In this document: piece by piece, positions 1 through 12,900 of the stretch
Numbering within the stretch: the first letter of the stretch is position 1
How the letters are laid out: each line of letters begins with the position of its first letter
Assembly (NCBI GenBank): GCA_019843655.1
Contig: JACDQD010000003.1
Location: 28,508,224 to 28,572,223, forward strand
DNA from: Lethocerus indicus
Taxonomy: Eukaryota; Arthropoda; Insecta; Hemiptera; Belostomatidae
Reading direction: 5' to 3'
Length of the DNA stretch: 64,000 nt
Translations under genes and position numbers: made by a program
The notes under the pieces: generated by a model
Told to the model about the DNA's origin: nothing
The model's input: the letters and a program-made list of their open reading frames with translations, nothing else
Database searches by the model: none

Positions 1-3000
1 TTAGAATGCTGAAATGGAAATATTCAAGTGTATGATGTTAGGCAGTGATGAGAGGTTATTGAGCCAATGAATAATAATACGAATATAGACGCACGGTTAT
101 ATGATCTGACCTAATTAATTTCAGTTATTAACAAGGGTCTAATCCATTAAATAAACACACACACGCTACCACACACACACACAGAGTAAAATAAACGACA
201 CAATAGAACATTGAAATATCATCATCGCTCTTCCAATTGTCTGCATCCAATCGTCCACTCTAGACTGATTTCAAATTCTCGTCATCGTCATAAAATTAGT
301 GAGACTTTTACGCAGGTCGGTGGCCGAACTGTATTTTTATCTATCCTTTTTGGACTGTTACTGTCGCTGACAGCATTAACCTTTTTAAACATTGAAAAAT
401 GTCTTTTCCTCAAGGAAATAGAGTTTAAATTGAATTTTCTTTCCGTTTGAGAACTCTTTCGGTTCACAACCAGGTTGACCACCGCAGTACCTTAAAGAGA
501 AGTCATTTCCGTCTCGCTTAAACCTCTCCATAAAAACTGGCTGTTTGGGTTAAGCCCTAGATTTAATAGAAACGAAAGTTTCAAATTTCAATATTTACCC
601 ATAAAACCGAATATTTCATTTTAAATTTACTTTAACCCTGCTTACTTTACCCTCACTGTCAGTGCACTATTTCCATTTTATAGTAACAGAATATTCCATC
701 GACAACCGTCATGCTTAGTTACCTCACTAATTTACTAACGGTGGCGAGAACCCGGAACCGGTCTAGGATAAGGCCAAATGAGCGAGTGAAGACAGAAGGT
801 CGCAAGATTAATGATGTAATTATTATTGCCGATAGAACAAAAATTGCAATGTTGCAACCTTCAGCATGTTGTTCATGTTGTTGCCAGGGGGTTCAGTGTT
901 CGTGTCGTTGACAAGTAGTGAGACATTAAGTCGGAAAACAAGTTTTTTTTCCCCCCCTACTTATATAGCGCAATTGTGCGCTTTCCGATACGCGCTTAGA
1001 AAACAAGATGTTTACTGTTTCAGAGTACAGGGGCTGCTTAAACCCATTTCGTACGTTATAGGGTTTATAAATTTGTCCCGACAAATGATTACAGTTTTGA
1101 CAAAATATGCTCAATCGCCGGCATTTGTTATGTATTTTACCCACCACCCTTTTTCCCAGTGTATTGTGTCTTATTTATCATTATATATAATATTGTTGGG
1201 CTTAAAACTGTAATCAGTACGTTTCGACTATCGCTGGAGTTGCATCCATTTCAGAAACCATACTAAACTCAGGGCTCTCTAATACATAGAATATGGAAGT
1301 GGTTGTCGGATATTTTTCAGAATTCGGACATTTAGCCGTACGCGGTTGTATCTCTCCGCAGTGTAGAACTGTGTAGGTTATTCGGGCCCCCGAGGTTGGT
1401 CGAGAAAGAAGCGTTTCGAAATAAAACGAGGTTGTATTAAATTGGATGTAAAACGGAGAAAATAAATCTGCCGAACTTGACCGCGTTTAAGTAGGTCCAC
1501 TCGTGGACTGCTCAACTGTCGTTTTACATAACTATTTAGTACCCACCCGATCAGCCTTGAGACTGTTCAATGAAACTCAAACAGGGCACGAGTCCCTCTC
1601 CTCTTTACCATAATTGTTTTTCCGACCGCCTCCAACAAACATTTGGCCATTTAAAAAATTCTATGGTTTGTTTAAACAGGCCACAGGAAAGATGGGCATT
1701 AAACAAATTATGCCAAAACAAAAAAAAACAGTAGATAAAATAGTGAATATAAATGCTATATGACACAAGTGATTATATATTGCGTAAAGAATACTTTGGT
1801 TTCGTCATATTAGACCGGTATCGACTTCTCGCCATCTTCAGTATACTAGTGCGGCATGAGTTGGTTACCGGTGAGGCATCCTGTCTGCACTGTTCTGCCA
1901 CTGACAGCACCGCTCCCACTGAACATTTAAACCTTTCAAAAGTACCTTCCTCTCCTATAAATAGTATTTAAATTTAAATAATTCTCGTCAGTTTTTGAAA
2001 ATAACTGTCTGTCATAGGACAATTCAATTTATTTTCCTGATTGAATAAAGTTAAATAGATTTCTTTTTGGAGACCGCAGAAACTATTCCTTTGTAATATT
2101 ATAACAGCTGTAATTCTGTCAAACTGTTACGTCTCCAAGCTTTACTATTTATGGCCATCGATCGATTGTTAATTTAAGTGGGCTTTAACTAAGGAGTATC
2201 TGGGATTTTCTTTTTTATCCTGTGCCGACACGCGAACCGCTACTATTTTTAGGACTGTTGTCAATACAGTTGATAGAAATATTTCTTCAGTCTTTTCATT
2301 GGTAAATTGGGATTATAACGGCCGACTGAGTTGTTTAATATATTGGATAGAATAAAACGAATGTACGTTTCAACATGGTTAAAACAGTTTTCCGTACTGT
2401 ATGTTACGATGAAGAAGTGTATTATGATGTGTCCGCATATTTTAATAATTTTATTTCTAGTCCCAATACAAGAAAGCCAAGGAAACACTGAACAGTGTGA
2501 AACGAATCAACAATCCACAATTAAATACCGTAAAGTATTTTCTTATTATTTGCCCATAGCTCTAGCAAACTGTCTATAGTAAAATATCTGCGGTTAAATT
2601 AAATTTGTTAGATGGATCTTATCAAAGAATACATAACGCTGGCATCTCAGAAACAGTGCCACTTTTTTCGAAACGTATTAAGCCATCAAACAACATTTCT
2701 CATTCATTAATTGGTCGCACCTATTTCGTAAGGATGTTATTTCTTTAAGAAATTACATTATATATTTGGGTGACTTTTGAGTGTGACCATCTGTAGTTTG
2801 TCCGTTTCTATATTCCCAAGAATGACAACACTTCCTGGCCACACATTGTGTAGGGTAAATTTTTTTCCAGAACATATTTTTTCAAGGTGGTTCATAAAAG
2901 GAACCGTTCAGTTTAATGTTGCCTCAGTTTAATTGCTTTGTACTGTTACCCCATTATATGACTTTTATTACGTCGAAGAAAAAAAAACTTGAGTAGGGCA

Positions 3001-4045
3001 TAATAATAAAAATTGGGATCCTGTTAGATATTAGCCGGAGGAGCTTGAACTGAAAACTGCTGGAAACGATTAATTAAATAATTGGCGGTAGAAAAAGTGG
3101 GAGCGCAGTGTTCCCGGATCGCTGATTGGCGATTCAAACAAATTAATCAAATATCCATACGATGATAAATTCAATACGTCGAGGAGAATAATAAACAAAT
3201 AGTATTCGAAGTGTAAACGGTACTTCTAATTTTTATATTTAACAGTCTTATTTCATGATAATTGTAAATACAGGAAAATACTCTGACTCTTTTTTTAGAA
3301 AAATACGAAGAAAATTTATATTTGATATTACGTGTTTGACAAATAAATGTTTTTCTGTATAACCGTACATCGTTAGACTTGGAGTAAATGGGAGAAAATA
3401 AAAGATACGAATTTATTTTACTAAAGTCAAGCATTATTAATGTCCTGTATTTGAATGCATTTTTTCGCAATATTCCATAGTGTTTCGTCTGCTGTGGACT
3501 TTTCAAGTTCGTGTGTAGTTCCACTTCTGGCTTCCTAATATCAAATACCATTTTTACAAGCGCATATCAGTACATTGCGCTATAAAGATACAGACAAAAA
3601 AAATAAATACCATTCTTGCCATTTTCCAATTATTCGACCCTCCCCTGATGTAGAGATTTCTGATTTTTCCTCTCGCAATGTGGATACTTGAAGACGTTTT
3701 TAAGCGTATTCCTTCGCTGAAAATTTAAATAATATTAAGAAAAACAAACGAGAAGGGGTTTTGATATAATTGCCGAGAAAGATGTTGGCCAAAATGATTC
3801 TGCCCTTTCCTGATCACTCTACCAGCATGAAACTGTCCCTCGTGGTTGGGCTTAAGCAATATAAAAATAAATCAAATCCTCGGCGTCAATTAAGACTTAA
3901 TTAGTATCAAGTCTGTTTTTAGTTTTACGTCTCTCTTTTACACTGCTCTCAATTTTGTATTTTTTTTTTAACTGTTTTATTTTTGCACAATCAACCTATA
4001 CAGTTATGGGTGCAATTGATACATGTATTTATTTCGGCGTGTTAG
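1..4045. other. No supported gene; CpG-rich non-coding DNA
   Basis: I see no exon chain or recognisable protein here. Open frames are short and look random in composition. A short (AC)n tract lies at about 154-184. Around 1811-1840 a stretch beginning agaccggtatcgacttctcg resembles the loop of the foldback element at 28934-29052, so a decayed related repeat is possible. CpG is frequent throughout, unlike the DNA to the right of about 17.4 kb. Confidence 0.5.
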
Positions 4046-4380
4046 TCACGACAAAGAAACCACCCAATGATGGCGCTTTTGACATGTTTTAACATGTGAG
4101 GTGATCTCTGGTCCAGTGGCGTTTAAGCCGTCGTGGTGGGGATAGTGGATGGGTAAAGGAGGAAAGGGACTGAACGAGTGGGTTTGGATGTGGGGAGAGG
4201 CGGGAGTGGAATTTAAGGAAGCGTGATTTTGCGACTTCGTCGACTGTTGGTATTTTGAGGTCATTATGGATTGTTTGGTTAGAAACATACCAGGGAGCAT
4301 TAAGGATGGTACGAAGGACTTTTGATTGGAACAATTTTATATGGCAATATTTTATGATTTCGGCCAATGGCCAATATTCA
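4046..4380 (-). mobile_element. Decayed 3' end of a jockey-type non-LTR retrotransposon (C-terminus of the reverse transcriptase ORF)
   Basis: The minus-strand frame ending at 4089 contains FQSKVLRTILNAPWYVSN, then TIHNDLKIPTV, then RRLKRHW before its stop. This is the typical C-terminal tail of ORF2 in insect jockey-like LINEs, downstream of the reverse transcriptase core. The RT catalytic part is absent. The similarity fades at about 4380, as expected for a 5'-truncated insertion. An AATAAA-like string follows the stop near 4041 on the minus strand. The copy is too short to be active. The family comes from motif recognition, not from a database search. Confidence 0.75.
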
Positions 4381-7300
4381 CGGCCAGTTCGACGAACAGT
4401 CATTTCCCCCGGGATTTGAGCCGGTCGTGAAAACATATTCCACCAAGTTCCATCTGTCTTACCCGTGTAATTATAATTGCTCGTTCAAAATGTGCCCAGG
4501 GGGATAAAGTTTTATGCAGTAGGAACGCCCACCGGCCAGTTTTGTCCCATGCGACTGTTACGCTTAATCGGTTCGCCTAATGAATGTCGGTTTATAAGCC
4601 AAGTTTACATTCGCATTAGCATCGACGGAATAATTTTTTTACAATTAACACAGTAATGTTCAATGGTTGGCTATACGCTCTTGTGGACTGGTGCGCGTAC
4701 AACAGTGGGGTCCCCCCGTGTTTATGAAAAACTGTTCGTTATCGAACGCTATTTGTATCTTCGAATGCAGTTTATATGACACCATTTGTGTCATTTTTTC
4801 CTACCGTCAAATTTGTCTTTTTTTTGTAAAATATCTGAACGCTCACGAAGTAACTCATAATTAATTGTATTACGGGAAGGAAATTAGTACGTGGCCCGTG
4901 GAATCGATGAAGCTGATACATAAAGGTATATCAGTCTTTTTCGTGGAAGCTTCCGATATCCATTTTCAAGTTATCGATTTATTTTTAAATCCCATTCGCC
5001 ATGACATGTTTTCAGTTTTATCGCGTCACGATACACGCGCTGAAAATAAAAACGTTCACCTGAGAAGATTGCGTCAATTAATCATTGGTTCCATCGTGTT
5101 TCTCTAATTAAAATATTAGTACAGTAACAACTTCCATTCTTCACCCGAGACAACTCTTATATATCTGATGTTGTTGCTTATAAACCTATATATACGTATA
5201 TTTATTGTGTACAGTATGTATGTAAAGTCCTAATTAAATCCTGAAATATTTAATCTATCAATTGGAGAAATATTAATTAATAAAATACCACGGTAAATTC
5301 TGACGGTTATTAGTAATTAATGAAATAGGTTTTTGTCCCCAGCATTTAAAATTTACTATGGTATTAGTGCAGGAATTGCGGTCCAATCGGACTTTTAAGA
5401 CATATATAATATATTTATTAATGACGAGAGCTAATTAATTAAATTAATAATATTATTTGTTAATAACTAAAGAAATGCTCGCTCTTTGTGTTAATCTGCC
5501 TTTCTGGGAATTCCTCGGCTTTAACCGGAAAATTGACTTGGGTTTCTACGCATTGGACAAGTTTTACTGCATAATGGACTTTCTGCTTTAACGGAAGTCC
5601 CTTCACTCCAATTAGAACGATGTTTTACTGTATAGTCCCAGAAGATGTTAACTTTAAATTTTAGATAGGGTCGTTTTTTTACCTTTGTCTCGTTGGCCGG
5701 CCCAATGGTATCGGTTTAGCTGGTAGACCATTTTCTGAATCCAGATCTGAATCTGTACATCCACCGTATATTAAAATGTTATCTATTGTATTATCTCCTT
5801 ATAAGCAACGGGCTCACGCAAATGCGGCATCAGCATACTAACACCGAGCGCTTTCCAATTAAATGTGAAATATTGTTGGGTTATCTGATGACAGTCCTAC
5901 TCGCAAGGTCACGCTGGGAGCGATTTTTTTCTTATGAATATGCTTTGTTGACGTTGCTATTGTGTTTTCGCTAATTTTTAATTATAATAGAAATTTGTCA
6001 TCCTAAAATTACCTTAAACGGTCAGAAATATGTAGAGCTGTGTAGGGTCGATTCCTATTGAAAGGTGAAGGTCGCCGTGGCGAGGTGACCTTTTTGGCAA
6101 TAACGTTACTATAAAACTCCTACAATACGTTTTTAAAACTAGTTTATGTATTTTTACAGGCGGTTGAAACAACAGTGAATAGTGACATTATACGCATCAG
6201 AGCGTTCTTATAAAAAAAAACTGGAATAATTTCGGTTATATAATGAAGATTGTATCTTTCTCCTTTTAAGCCGACACAGAACACAGTTTCCTAGCAGCGT
6301 GCAATCAGATATCTGACTTCTTGTTGCGTTGTTAATCTCAGAACAGGCACATACAGACCAGGAAGAGATTTTTTCATACATCCTGTATCCCCTTTTTGTA
6401 GGTCCTGTACGTATATTAATGAACATGAACAATTATGTTTGGTACCGATTCCAATATCTCGTTTTCGTCGTAAACTGTATTGTGGACAGATAATTTGTAT
6501 TTGCAATCAAAATTGCAATATTGTGATCAACCTAATATTAAAGGAGATATGAAATAACTTTTTGATTTCACACCGTACTTTAATAAAAGCGTACTAACGG
6601 ATCGGACTTTGCCTATGACTTTGTCTATGCGTCCCTTATACAGTATACATGCTATTAATAGGTACCTGATAATGTACAGTTACAAAATTTAAGTGGTTTT
6701 GTTTCATCTGAAGGGAAATTTCATTTTTTGTTCATCCTGTGTTTGGAATTTCTGTGAACACCGCCGGAAAGATCACTCCCGCGCGATGAGTCAGAGCTCT
6801 TGAGTCGGAAAGCCCAATTCAAAACATTTTGTCGACGATTGATATATTGATTTACCGAGATTCTTGCATTGATAAGTCACACATGACGCTTGACGAGAGC
6901 GGATGTTCTTTCAACGTTGCTTCCTTTCGAGATAACGGAGTGATATTTTTTGCTTAACGTCTGTGCCTCGGCCACTGGCAATTCAGTTGTAGACATGGAC
7001 TGTAACCGGCAGGTTTAATTGTAATTTTGTCGTTTTAGATCTAAATAACAGATGGTGAGTTCGGCATTTCATTCGGAGGTTTTAGTATCTTAAATATGTC
7101 TGTGAAATTGGAAATAACCCGCATTTCATTCTTTTTCCAGCCTAGTGGCTTGAACGCTACTCTATAAACAGTGAGTTTGCTGAACGGCGTTACATTTTAT
7201 AGTATATTTAGCTGCTCTCCAAAGATCTGAACTTTATGAACCCGTTATGGAGAAGACAAGAATATCAGCCACGGCCGCACTTGCTCATATTGGCAACTAG

Positions 7301-8402
7301 TAGTGCCGTTGGTTCCTTAACGAGGTATTATGCGAAATCAATAAAGGTTTGAACGAATTTAATCTCGTTTAAAATTTATGATCGTACATAAAAAGTTTTA
7401 GGTACGGTTTTTATTTTAAATGAAAATTTAATTATAATGTACTTATTTAACTATAATCTACTGTATTTTTTGTTTTCCTCCTGACTGAGGATTTAAATAT
7501 TAATGATACATTAATATTTATTAAAGAACTAAATTGGTTTGGTTTTAAATTGAATAGCGTGATACCTGAGCAATATCAACAAGTATCTCAAGTTGTTCTG
7601 TGATTTAGAGATAATCTCGAGAATCCAAAGCTCATTATTACTGTATTATATCGTAATTACGTGTTCCAATATTAATAGGTTATGTTTAAAGGGTTAGCAG
7701 GGGTCTGTGAGAATTATTGGAACTTTCAAAGATATGACTGGCAATTTATGGTCCATTGGTAGACCAGTTTTGACATAACGCCATTGTCAGTACCTATTAT
7801 CGGTTTTGGGGGGAATAGAACTTCAATAGTTGATACTGACTAGCTGGTAATTTAAAAAAGTTATATGGGGGTCTTCGAAGTTCAGTGCAATTATAAACGA
7901 TTTTACTGTCTCTCAACATTCGCGTCTATCCATTGGTCATGGAGTTTAACTTTGGACTGATATTTTATATTTTACAATCGATCTTATCCACAACACTTGT
8001 TTCATCCAGAAGTATTGCCACAAACTTTCAGCCTGTGTGGTATTTTTTCACACGGTGCAGGAACTAGGTTCTCTAATATCCAGTATTTTGGGAAATAGCT
8101 CATGGCCATGATGCTGTATGTTAGACAACAAGATCAGTGGTAGGTGGGAAAGCTTTGATACACCGGACATAGTAATTTAACTTGCTACTCTTTTTAATTA
8201 TATAGCACATATATTCTCTGATTACTAATAAATCCTAAACTGGTACTTGCATACTGTAATACAATAATAATAATATATATAATTAGGATTGCATTAATCA
8301 GCTTTAGCCCATACTAATGTATGTTTCTTGAAATATATTTTCAAAAAGCGAGGTCACATCAACTCCCGTTTTAATTAGAACTTACACAAATTTTTAAAAA
8401 TC

Positions 8403-8403
<1 letters not shown>
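4381..8403. other. No supported gene
   Basis: I find no gene or clear repeat in this stretch. At 6067-6091 aaggtc and gacctt form a small hairpin, but no tRNA or structured RNA can be built around it. CpG content matches the flanks. Confidence 0.4.

Positions 8404-8468
<65 letters not shown>
8404..8468. repeat. (GA)n microsatellite
   Basis: About 32 uninterrupted GA dinucleotides. A pure tract of this length in Metazoa is probably length-polymorphic. It can also act as a GAGA-factor or CLAMP type binding site in insects, but nothing here shows that it does. Confidence 0.97.
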
Positions 8469-8471
<3 letters not shown>

Positions 8472-9239
8472 CCAGAGATGAAGCTAAGTGAATTCGACAA
8501 GTTTATTTTAAGTAGAAAATTTATAGCGGACGAATGGTCTGGTTATCGTGAGAAAATTGCCAAGAAATACAGTTTTTAAATTTAGTTCATCGGTGGATTT
8601 GGCTAATTTATAAAAGCATCGGCGTTGAACGAATAGCCTGTGACCCCACGAAATCACAAGATTGTTTATGCGTATATCATTTGTTAATAAAAAGAAAAAT
8701 TTCTTTAAAAAATCTAATATCATTATTTATCATTCCTTTCTATATTTAATGCAACTCGAGGGATTTTCCGTTAGCTATTTTACGCGAGTTTAAGGTGGCG
8801 ACATCGTACGCTTTTTACTGTTGCTTCGAACGTTCTGGCAATTCCGCATCGGGAGGAGGAAAAGAGATTCTGTATGTTGAAAGGAATTAAACTGAACACG
8901 GGGGCGTCTTGTAATATTTTTTAACATTCCATAGATTTTTTTAGACACTATGAAAACATCGTATGTTCGGGGGATGACAGGGAACATCCCGGATTCGACA
9001 TTGTAACTGTTTCCCGATAGCCTAGGGACAATTATAAGAAAAGCAAACGCTTCTATTCGTTACTTATTACGAATGAACTATCGAATTAACTATTCCACAC
9101 GATTATTAATATTTAACTGTAAACTGAAGGAGGTTTCAATCCACAGTTAACCCCCTTGCAGGAATGTTTTTATGTATTCGACCCATAATAACTGTTTAGA
9201 GCACCGCGTTTTAAAATTTGGAAAATAATTCCAACGTCT
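8469..9239. other. No supported gene
   Basis: Non-coding stretch leading into the CpG-rich block. The open frames here have no recognisable motif. Confidence 0.4.
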
Positions 9240-9960
9240 CTGCAGGATTTTGCGAACGAGGGGATGAACGGGTGACGGTCGGAGGCGGGGTCTGAACTGA
9301 ATGGTTGAAGGGATATGGGGGAATGGTGGAGTGGGAGGGGTTGGCGTGGAGGGAAATACGGTCGGGGCGTGTTGGCAGACCTGCGGAGGTTTAGGGTCTC
9401 CCGGGCAGTGGAGCCTGAGCGGCCACTTGGGGCAGATCGAGTGCTTGCTCTGGGAGCCGGTGACACCGCCGGCCTCGACCCTATAGGCCTAGCAAAGGCA
9501 GAGGCCGCCCCCGTCGCCGCATCCCCCACCGCACCCCGCACCCCGCATCGGCGCCTACCCCGGCCGCCCACTGTCGTCCACTCACCGCCGCCCGCCGCCC
9601 GCCGACAGTAAGTTACCGATTATTTATTTCGCCCCTATTTTCGAAACGCGATCGATTCCCGCCCGCCAATCGATTGGGCCGCCGGACCCCGTAGAATGTC
9701 CCCGTCACTCCGCCGTCCAACCCCCACCCTCAGGTCCTTGTCGCGACTGCGAACCCCGATTTCCGTAAATCTACGATATAAATACGAGCTCCGAAGCGCG
9801 ACCTTCCTTGTCCGCCTAATTTTAAATTCGATACGTACGTTGGTACGAGACCGCAATAATAAATATCCCTGTTATCGAAGACTCCGCGTTCCGATTGTAA
9901 TCGAACGATGGCTTATCGCGAACCGCGGGTTACTTTGTTCCCGGTTTTCCGGCTGATAGT
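9240..9960 (+). promoter_or_regulatory. CpG/GC-rich block, candidate promoter and non-coding first exon
   Basis: This is the most GC- and CpG-dense stretch in the left half of the window, densest at about 9480-9605 with runs of ccgcc and cgccc. At 9608 a consensus 5' splice site follows directly (gccgaca|gtaagtt). The rdgB start codon lies in an exon opened by a clear 3' splice site at 18380, so at least one upstream non-coding exon must exist. A first exon ending at 9607 would fit, with an intron of about 8.8 kb. The 98-residue open frame across the block has no known domain, so I do not call it coding. It could instead belong to an unrelated transcript. Confidence 0.35.
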
Positions 9961-12900
9961 CGCGCTCTGTTGCAGATAAGTCTAAAATTTAGTAAAAAAT
10001 ACTCCGACGTATTAATTTCGAGAATAAAACCGGCCGTAAAGCGAACTAACAATTGCTCTCCGTTTTAACTAAAAATTAGGTTGTTTTTATAAAATAACGT
10101 ACCCCTTTCATTAATTATGGATACGGTAACATATTTCTTTACAGTGCTCGAATAATACATTTAAATTTGCTATTTATAATTATAACTGACTTTCCGTTGG
10201 GTCTGTCGTTCCTGTATTATTATTACTCCGTATTTAATAGTCCCGTACTGTGCATTCTGCGACCCCACAAATGTCCTGAATTTATTAAAAATTATGCGGA
10301 AAGTAAAATCTAGCGACATTCGTGCCATATGAGAAGAGAGTTAAGACGTTGAAACATGATTAAGCAAGTGCGATCGGCAAAATCACTCTCATTTTATTAT
10401 AGCGAACGTTAATTTTTTAAATGTAATATTGTTTTTAACAATTTTCGCAAAGAAACTAAGGGGAACACGATAAAAGGGATTTTTCGGTGTGGACATATCT
10501 ATTTATGTATTATTGTTTTGATTGTTCTGACAGTTCTGCAAAATACGTCTACGTCAGTACAAGCAGTTGTAATTCCGTATGTTGAAATTCATTCCTGTGT
10601 GTTTATTATGATTTATTTTTTTATCGCGATTGTTCGAATATTCAATGGGGGAAGGGTAGATGTTCTTTCTGGTAGCAGTGAAAAAATTACAAGAAAAACT
10701 AATTCTAGTTGCTAGGCATTTAGATGTCACCTATACTTTATAATTCATTAACATTTTACGCGCAGACTATATTATTTAATATTCCTTAGATCATTTGTAC
10801 GCACAAAAGAGCGCACTGCTCTCTCATAAATTGAAGAGATATAACTTCTTTGTCTAGTCCGGTGTGAAATATAGCGTGTCGAAGGTGTTCAGATCATGTT
10901 CACTCCACTATTGTTGATCAGGCTGTTGCGGTCATGATAACAAACTTAAAATATATCTCAAGATTTTTCAATTGACTATTGTAGGTCATATTTGCTATGG
11001 ACGGATAAGGTATCATGTCGAAACCGTACGAGTTATTCAACAGAGCAGGTTTTGTTTCACTGAAAATCAATAGTATTTGAATCCACGCTTGGCGTTTATA
11101 TATGCATATTCAGCTCGTGGATGATTAAGCCGTTTATGCGGACTTGGCCAGGATACGACTTCGGGTCGACCTGGTACGATCGGGTTTGTATACCGAAAGC
11201 GCCCCTACTATCGGTGAAACGGTTCGGACAGCTTTTCTATTTGCGTTTATTTATCCTCATTGTTGGCCATTTCCAATTAACATAGTTATCTCGTAGCGGT
11301 CATCTCTGAATTGGTTGAATGAGCGAGCCCTAATGGGACATTTGCGTGCGGCTCACACCGAGAATGTAATGTGCGTTTCGATTGTCCTACTAAACGCAAT
11401 CTAGTACAAATCCTGCTTATGCAGTTATCCTACGAAGAAGGGTATTATGTTATAATAAACTGAATTACATATACGAATCCAAATTCAAAGCGGCAAGACG
11501 GAGTCCGTGATTTATGAGTGTATTTCAATAAATCCTGTTACTAATTGATTGAGTGATTAATTGAGTGATTTTATCGTATTCAACTTATTTTGGCTTGAGA
11601 ATAACGCAATATCTATAAATGAGAATCATAAAAGTATTGTACAAAAGACTTTCATGGAGACTTTCTAAATTCTAACAGAACCAGAAGAACTCTAGTTAGA
11701 ATGAAATCCACGATTCCATCACAGTGAATTAAAATTCGAAAACGTTTGGAGAATGATACTTAAAAAAAATTTCCCTTACGAGAATATATAATAAACAATT
11801 CTTTGATATGGTACTAATTAATTTAATTGGTACTAATTTTAGTAACAATGGCCGTGGAGGTTAATTTAGTTTGAAATGGTACTACGTTTTTGAAACTTAT
11901 GAGACGAAATCAGACATTTCAATTAATGCTTAATGGTACTATTAATGGTTTTCATATACAGTCCGTACTAAAAGAAACTCAGTATCAGTAATTATTAGTA
12001 AACAAGTATACAGTATTGTTATTTAGTGTTTATCGACTTGGCGCTCAATAACCGTAAGCCCATTTATGTTGCTGCGCATATTTGAGAAATCAGCAATGGG
12101 TAATCACGTAAACAAATTGTTTGTTTTTGGTTTTTTACTGTTCTTCCATCTCAGTCTCCTCCTAGTATTGGACATAGTCCAAATGAACTAAAAACGAAAT
12201 GCTAGCCCGTAGAAAGATTTACTGCCGCAAATGCTGTTTTACTAATCGTTTTCTACTCGGAGAATTTATAATTCTAAATATTTGAACATCGGTATAGAAC
12301 AATTTCGTGCGGTATGAACTGTAAATGGTGGTTTATTGTAAACGTTGTTTGACAATGCTCTATGACAATTTGACCAAGAATTTTCGTTAAATTATTTCAA
12401 ATCGTTTTAAAGACGATAAAGATTCAGAGCGTGCGCAGATTGGATGCCAATGCACGCACTGAATAAATTAGGCCCGTTCTGACAACTGCAGTCACAGTTA
12501 CAGTAGTTCATAGGTGTGAATTTTCTGAAATAAGCTATTGATTTTGTAAGGTGAGTTTTCATTCTATTAATGAAGAGGATTTGTAGGTAGGATTACGATT
12601 ATCATTGAAACTTACTTTGCTTATGGACTCAGTAAAATGAACGTTTTAAAAGTATTCTTATACATAGAGATACAATATACCACCGTATATAGTTTTAAAA
12701 TTTATTTTAGCTTAAAACTGTTTTCTTATTATTTTGATCGGTTCGTCCTGTTTCTGTTATTAATTAATTCCCATATTTTCACACGATAAGTGAAAACCGG
12801 AACGAAACTGTTCCGGCGGACGGATGAATACAACATTTCGGGTTTAGTGTTTGGACGGTAAAAGCCGAACATACAAATTCAATCGTTTTCAAGTTTGTTA

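Noticed and set aside
4046..4300. 84-residue minus-strand open frame
   Set aside because: Shadow frame over the LINE fragment; the other frame carries the retrotransposon motifs.
6040..6095. tRNA-like B-box (gggtcgattcc) and a small hairpin
   Set aside because: No A-box at the right distance and no cloverleaf can be formed.
9170..9611. Overlapping open frames of 98 and 133 residues on both strands of the GC-rich block
   Set aside because: GC-rich DNA lacks stops in several frames. The Arg/Pro/Ala-rich translations have no known motif and both strands are open at once.
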